NCBI GenBank assembly: GCA_963989385.1
Contig: OZ022503.1
Coordinates: 48,668,858 to 48,732,857 of the forward strand
DNA from: Ctena decussata
Taxonomy: Eukaryota; Mollusca; Bivalvia; Lucinida; Lucinidae
DNA: 64,000 nt
Direction: 5' to 3'
In this document: positions 11,120 through 23,546 of the stretch, piece after piece
How the letters are laid out: the number at the start of each line of letters is the position of its first letter
Numbering within the stretch: position 1 is the stretch's first letter
The notes under the pieces: model-generated
What the model was told of the DNA's origin: nothing
The model's input: the letters and a program-made list of their open reading frames with translations, nothing else
Databases searched by the model: none
Program-made: the position numbers and the translations under genes

Positions 11120-11980
11120 TTCGCCCATATATCCAAAGTAAATTTAGAGTCATAAATTATCAGTTACGTCATCAAATCAGACAAAAGTATAAAATGACTG
11201 CAATTCGTTTATACTTTTTTGAGGAAAAAATATAAATATCTATGGCTTATTACCGTTTTCGGACTGGAGTATTTCTTAATTGAAAAGAAGTTTCACTGTA
11301 CTGTTACATAAAAATTAATAAAGAACACATAAGAAGATTTTTCTTGCAAAAATAACAAGCAGCCTTAGATCATTGTTCCATTTACACAGAAAATAAAATT
11401 TGATGATTTTTTGCTGATGTCGGTTTCACAGGTCGAAATCTGGGCCCTGAAATGACTGTTCTTTTTATTTATTCATTTTTTTTTTCATTTTTATTTTCTT
11501 TTTTTTTTTTTTTTTTTTAAAAATCAATTTTGTGATAGCCCAGAGCTTTGACCGATTAGACCCAAGGGCCAAGTCTTGAAGAGCGATGGCAGGCTGGAGC
11601 GAACACACCGAGAAAGTTTCAGCATCAAGTTCGGCTAAATGTAAAGGAAAGGTTTGTTGTGTTTGCAGTAGGTGAAGAATGAATATTTGCTTCGTTTTCC
11701 GCCTAACCTGTCTTTCCTCTCTTCCTCTCTTTAACAGACATCTTGCATACTCTCTCACTTTCTCCTCCCTTCACAGAAAAGAACTTGAAACTTGAAGCAT
11801 TTACACCCATACCCTCCCTTACAGTGTTAACTGATAAGCTTTACTTTACTGACGTATTTTAGGAGAAGATTTAACGCGACGTCCGATGAGCTAACCGACC
11901 ATTCAGACAACCTGAGCCAAAAAAAGCTCTATCAACATCTGATAGACAAGTTGGTTGACGAGTTCCTGTTTATTTTGCAC
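11120..11980. other. AT-rich DNA with T-rich/A-rich tract
   Basis: It contains a long T-rich run at about 11476-11520. The minus-strand frame through this run ends in poly-Lys and is not a credible gene. Confidence 0.4.
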
Positions 11981-12099
11981 CAACCTGGTTTCGAGGTTAT
12001 AAAACTTGAGAATAAACTCAAACTCAAAATAAAGCACACTGATTGGCTGCTTCCGAGCATGTGCGCAGAAGCAGCCAATCAGTGTGCTTTATTTTGAGT
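11981..12099. mobile_element. Palindromic MITE, family A (right-truncated copy)
   Basis: The left arm has GAGGTTATAAAACTTGAG and AAAATAAAGCACACTGATTG. The central hairpin GGCTGCTTCCGAGCA/TGTGCGCAGAAGCAGCC is present. The right arm stops after TTTATTTTGAG, so it lacks the outer part found at 6753-6937. Confidence 0.88.
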
Positions 12100-13346
12100 A
12101 AACAGTTCCTTCAGAGTCTTTTTAATGGGTACAAATTTAGAAATGCGGATTATAACACTCTTTGGTAGTATGGTGAATACTGAAATAAGCATATGTGCTG
12201 AAAATAAAATATACCTCCGATAAAAGTTATTTTGTCCACAGGTCAGAAAACAAAACTGAGTGACGTGTTGATGAAAATGGGGTTAGTAAAACCGGTTTAC
12301 CCCCCCCCCCCCCCCTCCCCAGTAGTTATTACTAACCGTCCCAAGGCGGTACTTTCGTTGCGGTCGCATTTGTTTTATGTTCGGTGCTGTTTAATTTATT
12401 GTGTTGTCATTTTAATCCTTCTAATATAAAAATAAAGAATAGGTAAAAATAATTGTTAAATGTTTTTCGTATAATTTGCTTAGTCTGTTGTAACCCTTCT
12501 ATTGGTCTAAATTATTTAGTTCAATAAAGATAGCTGAGTTGCCACCTATTTGGGAAAGAGCTGCTGACTCGGCTTATCACTTGTGATTTATTGTTTGTTG
12601 TCTGATTCAGTCAGTTCCTGAAGTGTAGTTACTCTTTAAATTTGATACAAATTAATAAAGATCAAATGTTATACTGCACAAAGGTCTAAAATTATTGGAA
12701 ATGCTTTAAGCTTTAAAGACAGTTCAACGCACTGAGAGAAATGACCCATAGATTATTTTGTTCCAACTTCTTTATGAGTTATTCAGCTGAAAACTGAAAA
12801 AGAGGACAGTTTGTAAATACCGCAAAAACATTCCAGTTGCCATTTCTGTGGTCTTAATAAAGTATTCGAATATTATACCTGTAGTGAATAAATGTATGGT
12901 TTATCATTTTGACAGCTTGTTATTCATCTATTCAACATGATAACATGTGAAAGAGCTTGAAATATTACAGGTTTCAGTGCAACGTATGTACCTTCAGATC
13001 GAAATACATTTTAATAATGGTGCTTATTTTCTTATTTATTTATTTTTCAATATTTAGTGCCACTAATTACCTTTTGGTAAACTCTGTCTTCATAAGCATG
13101 TCTTCATAAACATGTCACTAATTCTTGTGTTCTTAACCTTGGACTACGATGAAAAGAACATTTTTGCATGATTTTGGGGAAGAGTTGTATTGTTTTCGTT
13201 TTCTTTGAGGTTTTGATATTCACATAAACAGATAAACGTACATATATAGGCTTTATATTTGAAATGTGTAAGGTTTTAATACAGTGTCCATTTAAATGTT
13301 TTGTAGTGCTGCGAATCGTTACATGTACCTTAGAAGTCGCTAAGCA
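12100..13346. other. AT-rich DNA; poly(C) run only
   Basis: A run of about 15 C sits at 12301-12315. Otherwise no repeat or coding signal is seen. Confidence 0.4.
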
Positions 13347-13443
13347 GGCACACAAGGTTGAGTCAACAAGGTTGAACCAACCTTGAACCAACGTCATGGC
13401 GTTGAATTAATGTTGAGTCAATGTTGATTCAACCTTGTGTGCC
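13347..13443. mobile_element. 97-bp MITE with GGCACACAAGGTTGA ends
   Basis: The left end GGCACACAAGGTTGAGTCAA is inverted at the right end (TTGATTCAACCTTGTGTGCC). The interior also repeats the CAACCTTGA or TTGA(A/G)TCAA words. It has no coding capacity and no clear target duplication. Confidence 0.82.
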
Positions 13444-14921
13444 CAATGGGCGTTGTCTGTGGTGCAATGTAACCATGGTGGACAACAGTAGTCACAAACA
13501 CGTGCTTGTATAACGAGAAATAGCTTACCACATTATCCTATTAAATACCCCTGGGGCGTTGCATTATGCGAAAGGGAAGCATTATTTAGAGCCTTAAGTA
13601 TAGTCAATCAGCCACGGCCAAATTACCTATGTTAAGCAATATAAAGGTGATCATTTTACTTTCAGGGGAAGCATCTCTACTGTTTTTGCCTTTGCCTCCC
13701 TTCTCGGTAGGGGTCAACTCTTACATGTAAAGGACAGACTTTGCCCCTCTAGGAGGGAGCGTTAATGAGATCAGGGGCGTTTATAAGGATTAATATGTTA
13801 GGTTTAAAAAATTATCTTGTACCAAACAAGAAAAAATCAATTATATCTAATCTCTTACAAGCCGTATAAAGCAGCTACCTCGAACTATGGAATGCAACTA
13901 TTTACCAGGACACTTCGGAAAACTTACCATGGGGTAATCTATCATGTGTATTTGGCTTTGTGTCCTAAAAGTTAGCATTTGGTATAGACAAATGACGTTT
14001 ACTAAGTGCAGGGTAACTATGCTCTACGACATGAAAACGGACACCTGAGATGTAGCTGATTCTCTTATTTGGTTCGAGATTATTTACTTTTGAAACACAG
14101 GCTATTTACTGTTAAAATCACAATAATTGTATAATTACGTACATTGTCCAGCTTATAAACTAAAAGCAGCACAAACACATACTATTATTAACTCTCGGAA
14201 ATAGGGTATATTTTGAAGCGGAAAATTGAATAAGTTCAAAGCGATGTAGTTACACAAACATCAGGTGCGAAGAATTACAAAATGTCAATAAATAGCGTAT
14301 TGAACCGTAAACCTGTAAACGATTCCACCCTCTCGAAAAGGTTTGCTGGCATCAGAACAAAACTTAAAGGTAACGTCAAACAGTGCACAGGTTCACCCAG
14401 TAAACACTGGGTGTCGTAGTTTGAAAAACAAGCTCCCGGATATGCAAACTGAGCTAGCCTCTGATCAAAGAATGCACAGTTTTTAAAATACCAGATGGGA
14501 ATCAAAGGAACTACGAATGTCATGGCTGTGTTCTGCATTCGCCTTAGCTTTGATGACATGCACATTTCAAATAGGCCTTTAAGAGAGTTTTCGTCAGTTG
14601 TTTGGCTCGCCGGAATTAAACTAGTACATGAAGCCTTCGTAGCGCCAATGGTGTTCATTGACACCCCAGGAATCTCCAGGTGTCGCAACTCGGATTTTGG
14701 TTTAAACTTGTTTATTTGCGTATTATATATTGAAATTCTAACAATTCATGATACTGAGATAGTAATTAACATCAATACATGTATACAAATGGGATTAGTA
14801 AAAAGCCAAAAGGCTATATCAATACGTCTCTCCTTTGAACACGTCAGAATGTCGAAAATAAGTAGGAAATTCTCAGGAACGGACACGATTCAATCCGTGA
14901 TCCCACCAAGACTCCATGTAC

Positions 14922-14955
<34 letters not shown>

Positions 14956-15325
14956 ACAAAATTAGCCACCACCAAAGGCATCATGAGTGGCAGCCATGTG
15001 AACAGCCATTTCCCATAAATGACAAATAAAACAACCAAGCAGAACAAAAACAGAAGTGCCGACTTGGGATGGCCAGCGTTGCAATTACTGGGAGGCTTAA
15101 GCGGCTAGTGGTCGACCAGCCCTCGCCCTTGGTTCTGCCTTAATTCATCAGACACTTAGTTTTCAACCCAACCAAAACAATAACCACCAACGCAGCATGC
15201 CAACTAAAATGCTCTTTTTTTTTTTTTTGGTTTGTTTGTTTTTTTCCTCTGATGATTCATTGATGAGGAAAGCAATGCGATGAGATCTAATTGTTTCAAT
15301 ACCTGATCTTTATTTATTTTTTTTT
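13444..15325. other. No confident gene; poly(A) tract and chance frames
   Basis: A 137-codon frame on the minus strand (14275-14688) overlaps a 156-codon plus-strand frame ending in poly-Lys from the A run at 14923-14954. I recognise no domain in either. A short stretch near 14300-14350 (GAACCGTAAACCTG...CTGGCATCAGA) recurs in diverged form near 26136-26175, which suggests an old repeat rather than an exon. Confidence 0.45.
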
Positions 15326-16370
15326 ATGCCCCCGAAGGAACTTCGGGTGGCATATTAAAATCGCACCGTCCGTCCGTCAGTCCGTCTGTCCGTCCGTATT
15401 TCCGTCCGTCCGTCCGTTACAAATCGTGTCTCAGCTATAACTTTAAAACTACTGAAGCAAATTTGATGAAACTTCACAGATAGATAAAGCATAATGTGAA
15501 GGTGTGTCGCGCACAAGACTTAGATCCCTACGCCCAAGGTCAAGGCCACAATTGGGTCAGAGGTCAAATAATGTCTCAAAATCGTGTCTCAGCGTTAACT
15601 TTAAACCTACTGAAGCAAATTTGATGAAACTTCACAGATAGATAAAGCATAATGTGAAGGTGTGTCACGCACAAGACTTAGTTCCCTACGCCCAAGGTCA
15701 AGGCCACAGTTGGGTCAGAGGTCAAATTGTGTCTCAGAATCGTGTCTCAGCAATAACTTATAAACTACTGAAGCAAATTGAATGAAACTTTACAGAAAGA
15801 AGAAGCATAATGAGAAGGTGTGTCACACATAAGATTTAGGTTACCACATTCAAGGTCAAGGTCACAATCAGGGGTCAAAAGTCAACTTGAAACCTGCTGA
15901 AGGGACTTTCATCAAACTTCACAGAAAGGTAAACCATAATGAGAAGGTGTGTTATACACAATATTTATGATCCCAAATCCAAGGTCAAGGTCACAATCTG
16001 GGGTCAGAAGTCAAATGATGTCTCGGCAATTACTCAGAAAAGTACCAAAGCAAATATTGCAGAAAGATAAAGCCTACTGAGAAGATTTTCCATTCAAAAG
16101 ACATATGTTTCCACATCCAAGGTCAAGGTCATAGCCAGAGGTCAAAGATCAAATCATTTATCCTCAATTACTTAAAAGCTACTGAATCAAACTTCATTAA
16201 GTTTCATGAAAAGGGAAAAAATAATGAGACGATTCACAAATTATGGTTTTGTTGCCCAAGGCCAAGGTCACACTCACAAATAAGAATGTATGTCATGTGC
16301 AAGACTCCGGCTCCAAGGTCAAGGTCACAACCAGGACTCAAAGGTCAGTTTAAGGGGCCTTCGGGGGCAT
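15326..16370. mobile_element. Tandem-array element with GCCCCCGAAGG ends
   Basis: ATGCCCCCGAAGG at 15326-15338 is inverted as CCTTCGGGGGCAT at 16358-16370, delimiting a 1045-bp element. The left end folds as a hairpin (CCCGAAG/CTTCGGG, 15331-15347) and is followed by a (GTCC)n stretch at 15369-15417. The interior is an array of about seven monomers. The first three begin AATCGTGTCTCAGC at 15421, 15579 and 15738, a period of about 158 bp. Each unit carries a variant of CCAAGGTCAAGGTCAC, an extended nuclear-receptor half-site. It is non-coding. The type is common in clam genomes; its mobilising enzyme is unknown to me. Confidence 0.85.
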
Positions 16371-17386
16371 TTGTTACACACTGTAACATTTCTTGTTTTT
16401 GTTTTTTTGTTGTTGTTGTTGTTGTTTGTTTGTTTGTTTTTTAGTTTCTTTGCAAGGAAACTGCTCCAAAATTTAATAACATGCATCGAAAATTAAAACT
16501 GTTACAAAACGCATTTTTGAAACAGAATTGTTCGAATTCCATAAAGAAATACAGGAGCTACTAGAGGATTCAGCCTTTGAACCTTTCAGTATTGGCGCCG
16601 CCGTTTTAGTACAAAGGTTCACAAAGTTACATAAATCAATGCAAAATACACTTATTTGTCTTGAGGATCGTTGCAAACTTTTCACTACAGATTCATTATT
16701 TCGTTGTTTCGTCATAGTAAATTATCATGACTGGCCAATTTTACAAGAATAGAATATTTTTAGTTTCTCATTAGCAAACTGGTCCATTTAATTTGACATA
16801 CTGTCGACGTCATAAACCTTTACATTGCATTGGCAACGGGTAGATTTGACAATGTTTAAGTAGAATTTACTTAATTTCTATTTTATTCATTCATTTTTTT
16901 ATTTTATTAATTGATTTTTTTTTTATTTATTTAGCTTTGCAATAAGCCTTTACGAAAACAAACATTGCTAATATTCTAATGCACTTACGTATGAATCGCG
17001 ACGTCTGACTAGACAGCTTCAAATATTTGCAACAGGATTTACTGTGACATACTGTCGGAAAACCGACATCGTTACGTTCAGTCGCTTATCGTTGGTTGAC
17101 GTTTGGAATGCGCTTGGTTTGGCTTCAAATTAGTAAACTTTGAAAGGTAGAAATATAAGAAATAGTGCATAAGAATTGGGGTAACTGTTAATGAAATCTG
17201 CTATTTTGGGGTCGGTGTTCTGACCACAAATTGCGTTTGTGACTTCACTAAAGTCGCCGTAAATAGAAATTCGCGACCATAAAACCGCCGATTAACCTCC
17301 CCAAATGCGATTTTGTGTGCACTTATCCACCAAGCATATCCACCGTTCTGCAATGTTAAATCAAGACTGTAAAACAATTTCGTTGC

Positions 17387-17390
<4 letters not shown>
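16371..17390. other. AT-rich DNA with T-rich and TTG repeats
   Basis: (TTG)n and (TTTG)n runs lie at 16398-16440, and T-rich sequence at 16880-16930. Overlapping short frames on both strands at 16473-16752 have no recognisable domain. Confidence 0.4.

Positions 17391-17451
<61 letters not shown>
17391..17451. repeat. (GA)n microsatellite
   Basis: About 60 bp of GA repeat with one interruption. Confidence 0.95.
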
Positions 17452-18167
17452 TCTATACAGTTATGCAAGTAAAGCAACTTAAGAGGAGAGACTGAACGCT
17501 GATTCGCGGCGATAGCCGTATTATAATGAATACCATTGCGAACAAAAATACCAACCGCTTCCCAATTGCCTAGAAGATATATTACTCAGAAATGCTATAA
17601 ATCCATAGTGAATGTATGTACCTTTTGGTTTAAGCAATATTTTATACGTCAAATATTTTTTTTTTATAATTTATTTAATATTTCCCATCTCAATCACAAA
17701 ACATACATATACAAATAGCATTAAATCTAAAACATAAACTACATGATAGACAAATCCACAAACATTATGCATGTGTACAGGAAGTATGTACTTAGCTTTA
17801 CCGAGCTTATTTATACCTTTCACATTATAAGTGGTAGTTTGTATTTGCTCTCAAATAAGTTGATAAATACATCATAAAATCTATAGGTGCGTTGCGCTCT
17901 GTGGATTAGTCCGTGCACAGAGAAAAGCACGTACATATATCACGCCATCAGCTGAGCAACTTTTTATGAACTATCCTGTGAATTTGGAATATATAATTCT
18001 GTTTGGCGAAAGAATATGGGGAACAACGAATAATAGTAAGTTTCTATTACAAAGAACAAGGCATTTTTAGTACGTACGCTTATTCTCTAACCCGGCAATT
18101 TTAGCACACTTTTATAAAGATATAAAACAGGTTTAAACTTTTACACATATAAAACAGTTTTATTTAA

Positions 18168-18311
18168 GAAATAGACCAGCTCTAGCAGTGAATTGTTGAG
18201 TAATAATTCACTGTTTGGAGGTCAGTTGTAAAGTAGATCATATCTACTTACAACTGACCGACAAACAGTGAATTATTACTCAACAATTCAATGCCAGAGC
18301 TACACTATTTC
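18168..18311. mobile_element. 144-bp near-perfect palindrome (hairpin MITE)
   Basis: Arms of about 70 bp run from GAAATAGACCAGCTCTAGCA to the complementary end CCAGAGCTACACTATTTC. Over the inner ~45 bp they are nearly identical, around a 5-nt centre (TCATA). A CRE-like GTGACGTCA occurs about 200 bp downstream. Confidence 0.9.
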
Positions 18312-18951
18312 GATTCTAACACTCAAAAACGCTGAAAAAGTATTCCTTGCCGTCAAATTCTCCCAACCTTCCTGCCAGCGCGTTCATGCTCCCGCCAATA
18401 TTTTTAACTGTATCTAAGATAGATGTACGTTTTTATAGCGAATTTAGAAAGAAAAAGAGACGTTACACCGTCTAACGTCTCAAAACGTCACAAAATTACG
18501 CCAGTACTGCCAGTGACGTCAGCAATTAGACTCACGCGCTCCGCAACAGTGAATTGTTGCAGAATAAAACACGGAAATTTTCTATTGCTTCTATAGGCGC
18601 ACTGTGTTAGAATCGTCAAATATTGAGTACATCGTTCAGGTAAAAACGGACCAGGATTTGATCTAAAGCCCTTGCTAATGAGGACCATCTCCTATTTACC
18701 TTTTCAAATATAACCTCATTTCGAGCGAAAAGAAGCATTGCAATATAAAAGGAGAGACGGGGGAAAAAAGTCGGGTTACCAGTAAACAAGCCTGAGAAGT
18801 GACACATTTTGTTTACTATCAAGTAAAGCAGCGGCATGCCCGCTGGGACTATAAGAACTAATTATTACTAATTAACGACTGAAGTCGAGACGCAGTACTT
18901 TTGTTTCTGAGTACACAGCAGTTTATAGATGTCAAAGAACTGTTGTCATTT

Positions 18952-19192
18952 GAGCCTCGACACGAGAAAACCAACAAAGTGGTTGTGCGCATTGCGTAGA
19001 CTCAGATCGACCTAGGCATCCGCCCAGTCTGATCAGATTCTTCCCTAAGAGCGTAAAGGGTAGCTACCCTTTACGCTCTTAGGGAAGAATCTAAAATCTA
19101 GGGTAGGGTCTAAGTTACCTCCATGCGGACAGCGAAAACTTTGATCAGACTGGGCGCACAGCCACTTTGTTGGTTTTCTCATGTCGCGGCTC
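18952..19192. mobile_element. Family B foldback element with a secondary central palindrome
   Basis: It opens GAGCCTCGACACGAGAAAAC and ends CATGTCGCGGCTC. The centre has an extra near-perfect palindrome at about 19045-19091 (AAGAGCGTAAAGGGTAGCTA and its complement) that other copies lack, so it has rearranged internally. Confidence 0.9.
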
Positions 19193-20890
19193 ATATCGAA
19201 GTCGTCATGTCCACAGTTTTCCTTTTTCCTTTTTTTTCTCGTTCAGTTTACCCAAACAAGAAGTGCGTATGGAAGGATCTTAGTATTGCAAACCCTCCAG
19301 CATCCGTTGTGCTTCATCTACCTATTATCATCTGACAGCTCCTAAAGCAATGGGCCAATTTTTACCAAATGTTTTGGCCTGAGTGTTAGAAAATTCTGCA
19401 CCTGGTAAACAGAAAATATCAATAAGAAGCATAAAAGAATGGCATTAAATTACTTATCTGTTTTTTTTTTTGTTTTTTTTTTTTGTTTTTTTTACAAGTG
19501 GCCGTGGTTATTAAGGCGCATGAGGCCTTTGGTCGGGGGATATGCCATCTCTTCTAATGGCTATTTTGTGCGAACTAGAGATCAATTACCATGGTGGTTC
19601 ATGAATATTTGATAGTAAGGCAATTTGAAAAGTAACACAACTGTACTCAGCGTCTATAACATTAACCCGAAACCCTTAAGATTACGAATTGACTCGATGT
19701 CTAAGGTTCTGTAGAGTAGAAGTACATACTGCAGACTGGCAGTTCCATATCTATTCGGTTATAAGATGGGGGTTCCCCGCCAAAACAATCCCAAAGCTCA
19801 ATATTCCCCTAAAATGTTGGACCATTTGGAAGGGTAAACTTCATCTAATAGCAGAATTACACAAAAATTTTAGGTTGTAATGGCATTAAGGAATTGGCGG
19901 AGCATGGCATACACTGTTTGCAATGTTCCTATACCAATGACGTCATAAATATGTTATTATAGCAAGTGAGAGTTCATATTGATGTTAAAGTGACGCCATT
20001 GAGCCGTCATTCAGCTAAGGTACTGAGCACAACAGTTTGTAATTCCATAGTTGCAATGGTACCAGATTATTACATCGTTGGTTTAGGAGCATGGCAAACA
20101 GTGTATATACGTGCCATGTTCCGCAAACTTTCCAGTGGGATTACAAACTGAAATTCTTTCAACGGAAACTTCTGTTTTTCTCAAATGAATAACTATTATT
20201 CTCTAGTCATGTGATTCCGGGTTTTGAATAAAGCTAACCGTCAAATAAAAGCTGTGACTGAACATTTTGAATATTAAATAAAAATAATACTCAAAGAGTA
20301 AGCTTATTTCACGGCTGCTGGGCAAAAGATAAGTAACCTTAGTGAAACATTCAGACAAGTTTGAACTTGAACATTGCGCAGACCAATGAGAGTCACATAC
20401 TGGTATCCCTTTGCAACAGTTTATTTCAAAACACTGATTAGGTAAACAACTTTACATTTAAATTCTGTCTTCGTAGAAGTCAGGTCCGATGCCGAGGAAA
20501 TATTACATGTATTGAATAGGCTAATTCTTCAAATAAATCACAGATGGTAAGCTTCTAAACTTTTATGAGAAATCTTTGGCGAAAATACCATAAAGATGGC
20601 CTAGATTTTGAGCTCTATTTGACATTCTTAATGAGCAGTGTCACCGGATGCGACTGTAAATTACGATTGCAGACAGTTGCGCTTTGAGAAATGGAGCTGA
20701 ATATATTTCTTCACAACACGAACTGCGATAAAAAGAATCTATTTATGAACGAACTGTGATGTACTACCCATGCCGACACAATTATATTAAGATCTAAATG
20801 AGTTACTTGTAATCATATGACTCTCACAACTCGGTTAACATGAAGAAAAGACGGAGTGTACTTTCAATCTTAGTATCTGTTTAACTCTTT
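19193..20890. other. AT-rich DNA with no recognised feature
   Basis: T-rich runs occur at 19460-19492. No repeat structure or plausible exon was found. Confidence 0.4.
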
Positions 20891-20894
20891 AAGA

Positions 20895-21290
20895 TATATA
20901 TAAGATATCGGACGAGTTTGAATTTTGGCCAGATGAGAATGCATTTCGTAGTCACTTGCCCTTTAAGCCCGAACTAATTTTCTAACAGACTTACAATGGG
21001 AAAATGTTTTCCCCGGGCATACCAACTTTATTTTTATTAGAACTTGTCAAACTTGTTGATAACAAGGACAGGCATAAACTCTCGGACGTGTTCTAAATTT
21101 GGCTATATTGTATTGTATTTCGATTTTGAGTTACTTGCCCTTGAGTGCTGAAATAGTTCATAGTTGACCTTGTCTCGGGGATAGTAACTTTATGTTTTCA
21201 TAGTTCCAAACGTCATCAAACTTGGTAATAACTAGGACAAGCATAAACTCTCGAACAAACTCGAAATTCGCCCAAATAATTCAATTCAGC
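20895..21290. repeat. Degenerate tandem repeat, ~150-bp units
   Basis: GGACGAGTTTGAATTTTGGC near 20910, GGACGTGTTCTAAATTTGGC near 21084 and GAACAAACTCGAAATTCGCC near 21252 head successive units. ACTTGCCCTT appears in the first two. Two and a half diverged copies remain. Confidence 0.6.
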
Positions 21291-21868
21291 TCAGAAGTGC
21301 TACGAATGAATAGACTCAGATAATTATGCTCATGACCAATGGTCCTCTGTTCGTTTTTTTTTTTTTTCTATTTGATTTAATTACAATTTTATGTAACAAG
21401 ATATAAAGGCAAATCTAGTTAGTCAAGCAACATAACATTAAGGCTTGTACAATATCAAAGGCAGTAGGGGTAATTATAGAAGTCTATGGGAAAAACCATC
21501 AGTTCATGCGACAAAGACATATTCAATACTTTTTATCCGGATGGGTCAACAAACTATAATAGTACTACGTGTGTGATATTTTAAGGTTTTGATTAACCCA
21601 CAATTCGTACTTTATTTCCTGGAATTTTGTATACCATATTTCTTTATTATAAGACGGGGATTTTCCACCCAAACAGTGACAATCCCGAAAATCTATATCC
21701 GCCTTAGGAGACGGATCTAGATTTTAGGCATTGAATTGGAAGGGTAAAACCTATCTCTTTGAAATTCATGAGATTGATTTAGAAATTTGAGGTCACCCTA
21801 GGGATGGAAACAACCTAATGAATACGGTAAATACCCTTTTAATAAAAGCATCGTAAACGACTGCGTAA

Positions 21869-22675
21869 TACCCCGCCACTGCTAACCAATACCCCGTCTT
21901 CTATCTCTTATACATTTTTTTTTATCATGACATGAACCTCATGAACAGAATTTTTTCATAATTTTATACATGTATATAGCTCTGGGGCAGGGGCAGGTAA
22001 CCTATGTGGACGTAATACTACTTGTAACAGAAAGCTTATGTTATTTTAATCATTTCTATGAAATTTCATTAAGATATACCGAAAATCTGATTTTATATTG
22101 ATTTTTTCATGATTTCATATATGTATACGGCATGTGTCAGGGGCAGATAACCACTGGGGGACAAAATTTTGATCAAGACATAAAGCTTATATCAATATGA
22201 TAATTTGTTACAAGTTTCAGAAAAATCCCTTTCGACTCTAATTTTATACATTTTTTTACATTATTTCATACATGTATATAGCCCTAGGGTAGGGGCAGAT
22301 AATCCAGTTGGACAAAATTCTGCTTATAACTGAAAGCTTATGTTACTTCGATCATTTATGTGAAATTTCATCAAGATATTTCAAAGTGTAAAAGAACTAC
22401 AGACCAAAAACTGTTTTTAAGACCATGAAAAGGGCAATAACTCCATAAGAAGACATCGAAATTTGCCCATTAACAATCCCAACCGAGATCTTCCCAAGAC
22501 CAATGCACATGCCATGTATGAATAAAATCCGTTAATAAATACTCAAGTTATCGAACGGAAACGAAGTGCTCACGGACGGACGACCGGACGGACGGACGTA
22601 CGTACGACGGACGGACAGACACACGGACAGCCAGCGGGAAAACATAATACCCCGCCACTAACGTGTGGCGGGGTA
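21869..22675. mobile_element. Tandem-array element with TACCCCGCCAC ends
   Basis: TACCCCGCCACT at 21869 is inverted at the right end (GTGGCGGGGTA, 22665-22675). The right end itself folds as a hairpin (22648-22675) and is preceded by a (GGAC)n/(CGTA)n stretch at 22572-22632. Inside are about three and a half units of ~150 bp, marked by TACATGTATATAGC near 21967, a variant near 22120 and another near 22268, each followed by a GGGGCAG motif. It has no coding capacity. Its layout mirrors the element at 15326-16370 although the sequences differ. Confidence 0.82.
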
Positions 22676-22929
22676 TAAAAAGTACACATCAACCGACCGG
22701 ATCATTAACGTTAGCAATAAGGTACTGTGAACATCTGCGTACTACTGGAATGTACTTTCACCAGTCGTTTATGGATAGTTCCATATACTTTATTCAAACT
22801 ACATGGCTTGGAAAGTGTGTCTGAAATATTTCGACGAAATTATAACTTATTTAACTAATTTGCTTTAATTACATTATATTCTGTCCCAAATGTGTTGTTC
22901 CAACTACTGACCATAAAAGGCTTCTGTAA

Positions 22930-23160
22930 ACGATGAATTTTAAAACACGGAAAAGAATGGAAAATGGAATGAGATGAAATGGAATATGCTGCTTCGCTGC
23001 ATTCCATTGATTTGGGATGGCATTCTTAAAGGATAGATTTGCTCCCTCTGGGACAGCAAATACTTCCCTGTAAGAGAAGCATGAAATACTCCGGGAGCAA
23101 ACTGTAGCCAATGGAATGTAGATTATCTCTTCTATCCAATCCATTTCATTCCCCGTTTTA
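22930..23160. repeat. Degenerate inverted-repeat element related to 44065-44215
   Basis: It contains TTTGCTCCCTCTGGGACAGC and CTCCGGGAGCAAAC, and the block CCAATGGAATGTAGATTATCT near 23110. That block recurs (CCAATAGAATGTAGATTATC) at about 44176. Both copies start and end with TCCATTCCA or TTCATTCC-like sequence. Confidence 0.6.
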
Positions 23161-23251
23161 AACTGTGTCGATTTAGATAGCTTTGAGTCTGTACAACATA
23201 TTTTGATGGCCAAGGTTTATGGCAAGCTAAATGCACACTAATTATAAAAGT

Positions 23252-23546
23252 CTGATTTATCAGGCCGGGCCGGGTAGCGCAATCGGTAGGGCACCTGACT
23301 CGGAAGTCAGAGATCCTGGGTTCGAATCCCGGTCTGGCCACATACTTTCGTTTCTCCTTCCACTGATTCAAGAAGGGCAGTTGTCAGTTACTGGCGAAAG
23401 TATGTGCACTTAGTACTGGTTAACCGCTTAGGAGGTCTAAGCCTGCCCAGGAATAGTGTGGTTAGGTTAACTGACCGTCCCGACATGACCTTAGTTGTTT
23501 ACCGTGGACGTTAAGCATCAAATCAACCAACCAACTGATTTATCAG
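23252..23546 (+). mobile_element. RUDI-like V-SINE with 12-bp target duplications
   Basis: CTGATTTATCAG occurs at 23252-23263 and 23535-23546; the 271-bp SINE lies between. Its head (23264-23337) is tRNA-derived. It has a 7-bp acceptor pairing of GGCCGGG with TCTGGCC, a box A (TAGCGCAATCGGTAGG), an anticodon arm CTGAC/GTCAG with a shortened 6-nt loop, and a box B (GGGTTCGAATCCC). The body contains GGTTAACCGCTTAGGAGG and GGTTAACTGACCGTCC. The tail is CAAATCAACCAACCAA. Transcription would be by RNA polymerase III from the internal boxes, with mobilisation by a LINE. The RUDI assignment rests on memory of the family. Confidence 0.88.

Noticed and set aside
14275..14965. Overlapping frames of 137 codons (minus) and 156 codons (plus) as possible exons
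   Set aside because: No domain is recognisable, the plus frame ends in poly-Lys from a poly(A) tract, the two overlap on opposite strands, and part resembles a dispersed sequence near 26.15 kb.
15326..16370. CRISPR-like array, because of regularly spaced repeats
   Set aside because: The repeats are diverged ~158-bp monomers without unique short spacers, in eukaryotic DNA with transposon-type ends.
23264..23337. A functional tRNA gene
   Set aside because: A 6-nt anticodon loop, a mismatched D stem, a SINE body and tail behind it and 12-bp target duplications around the whole mark it as a SINE head.
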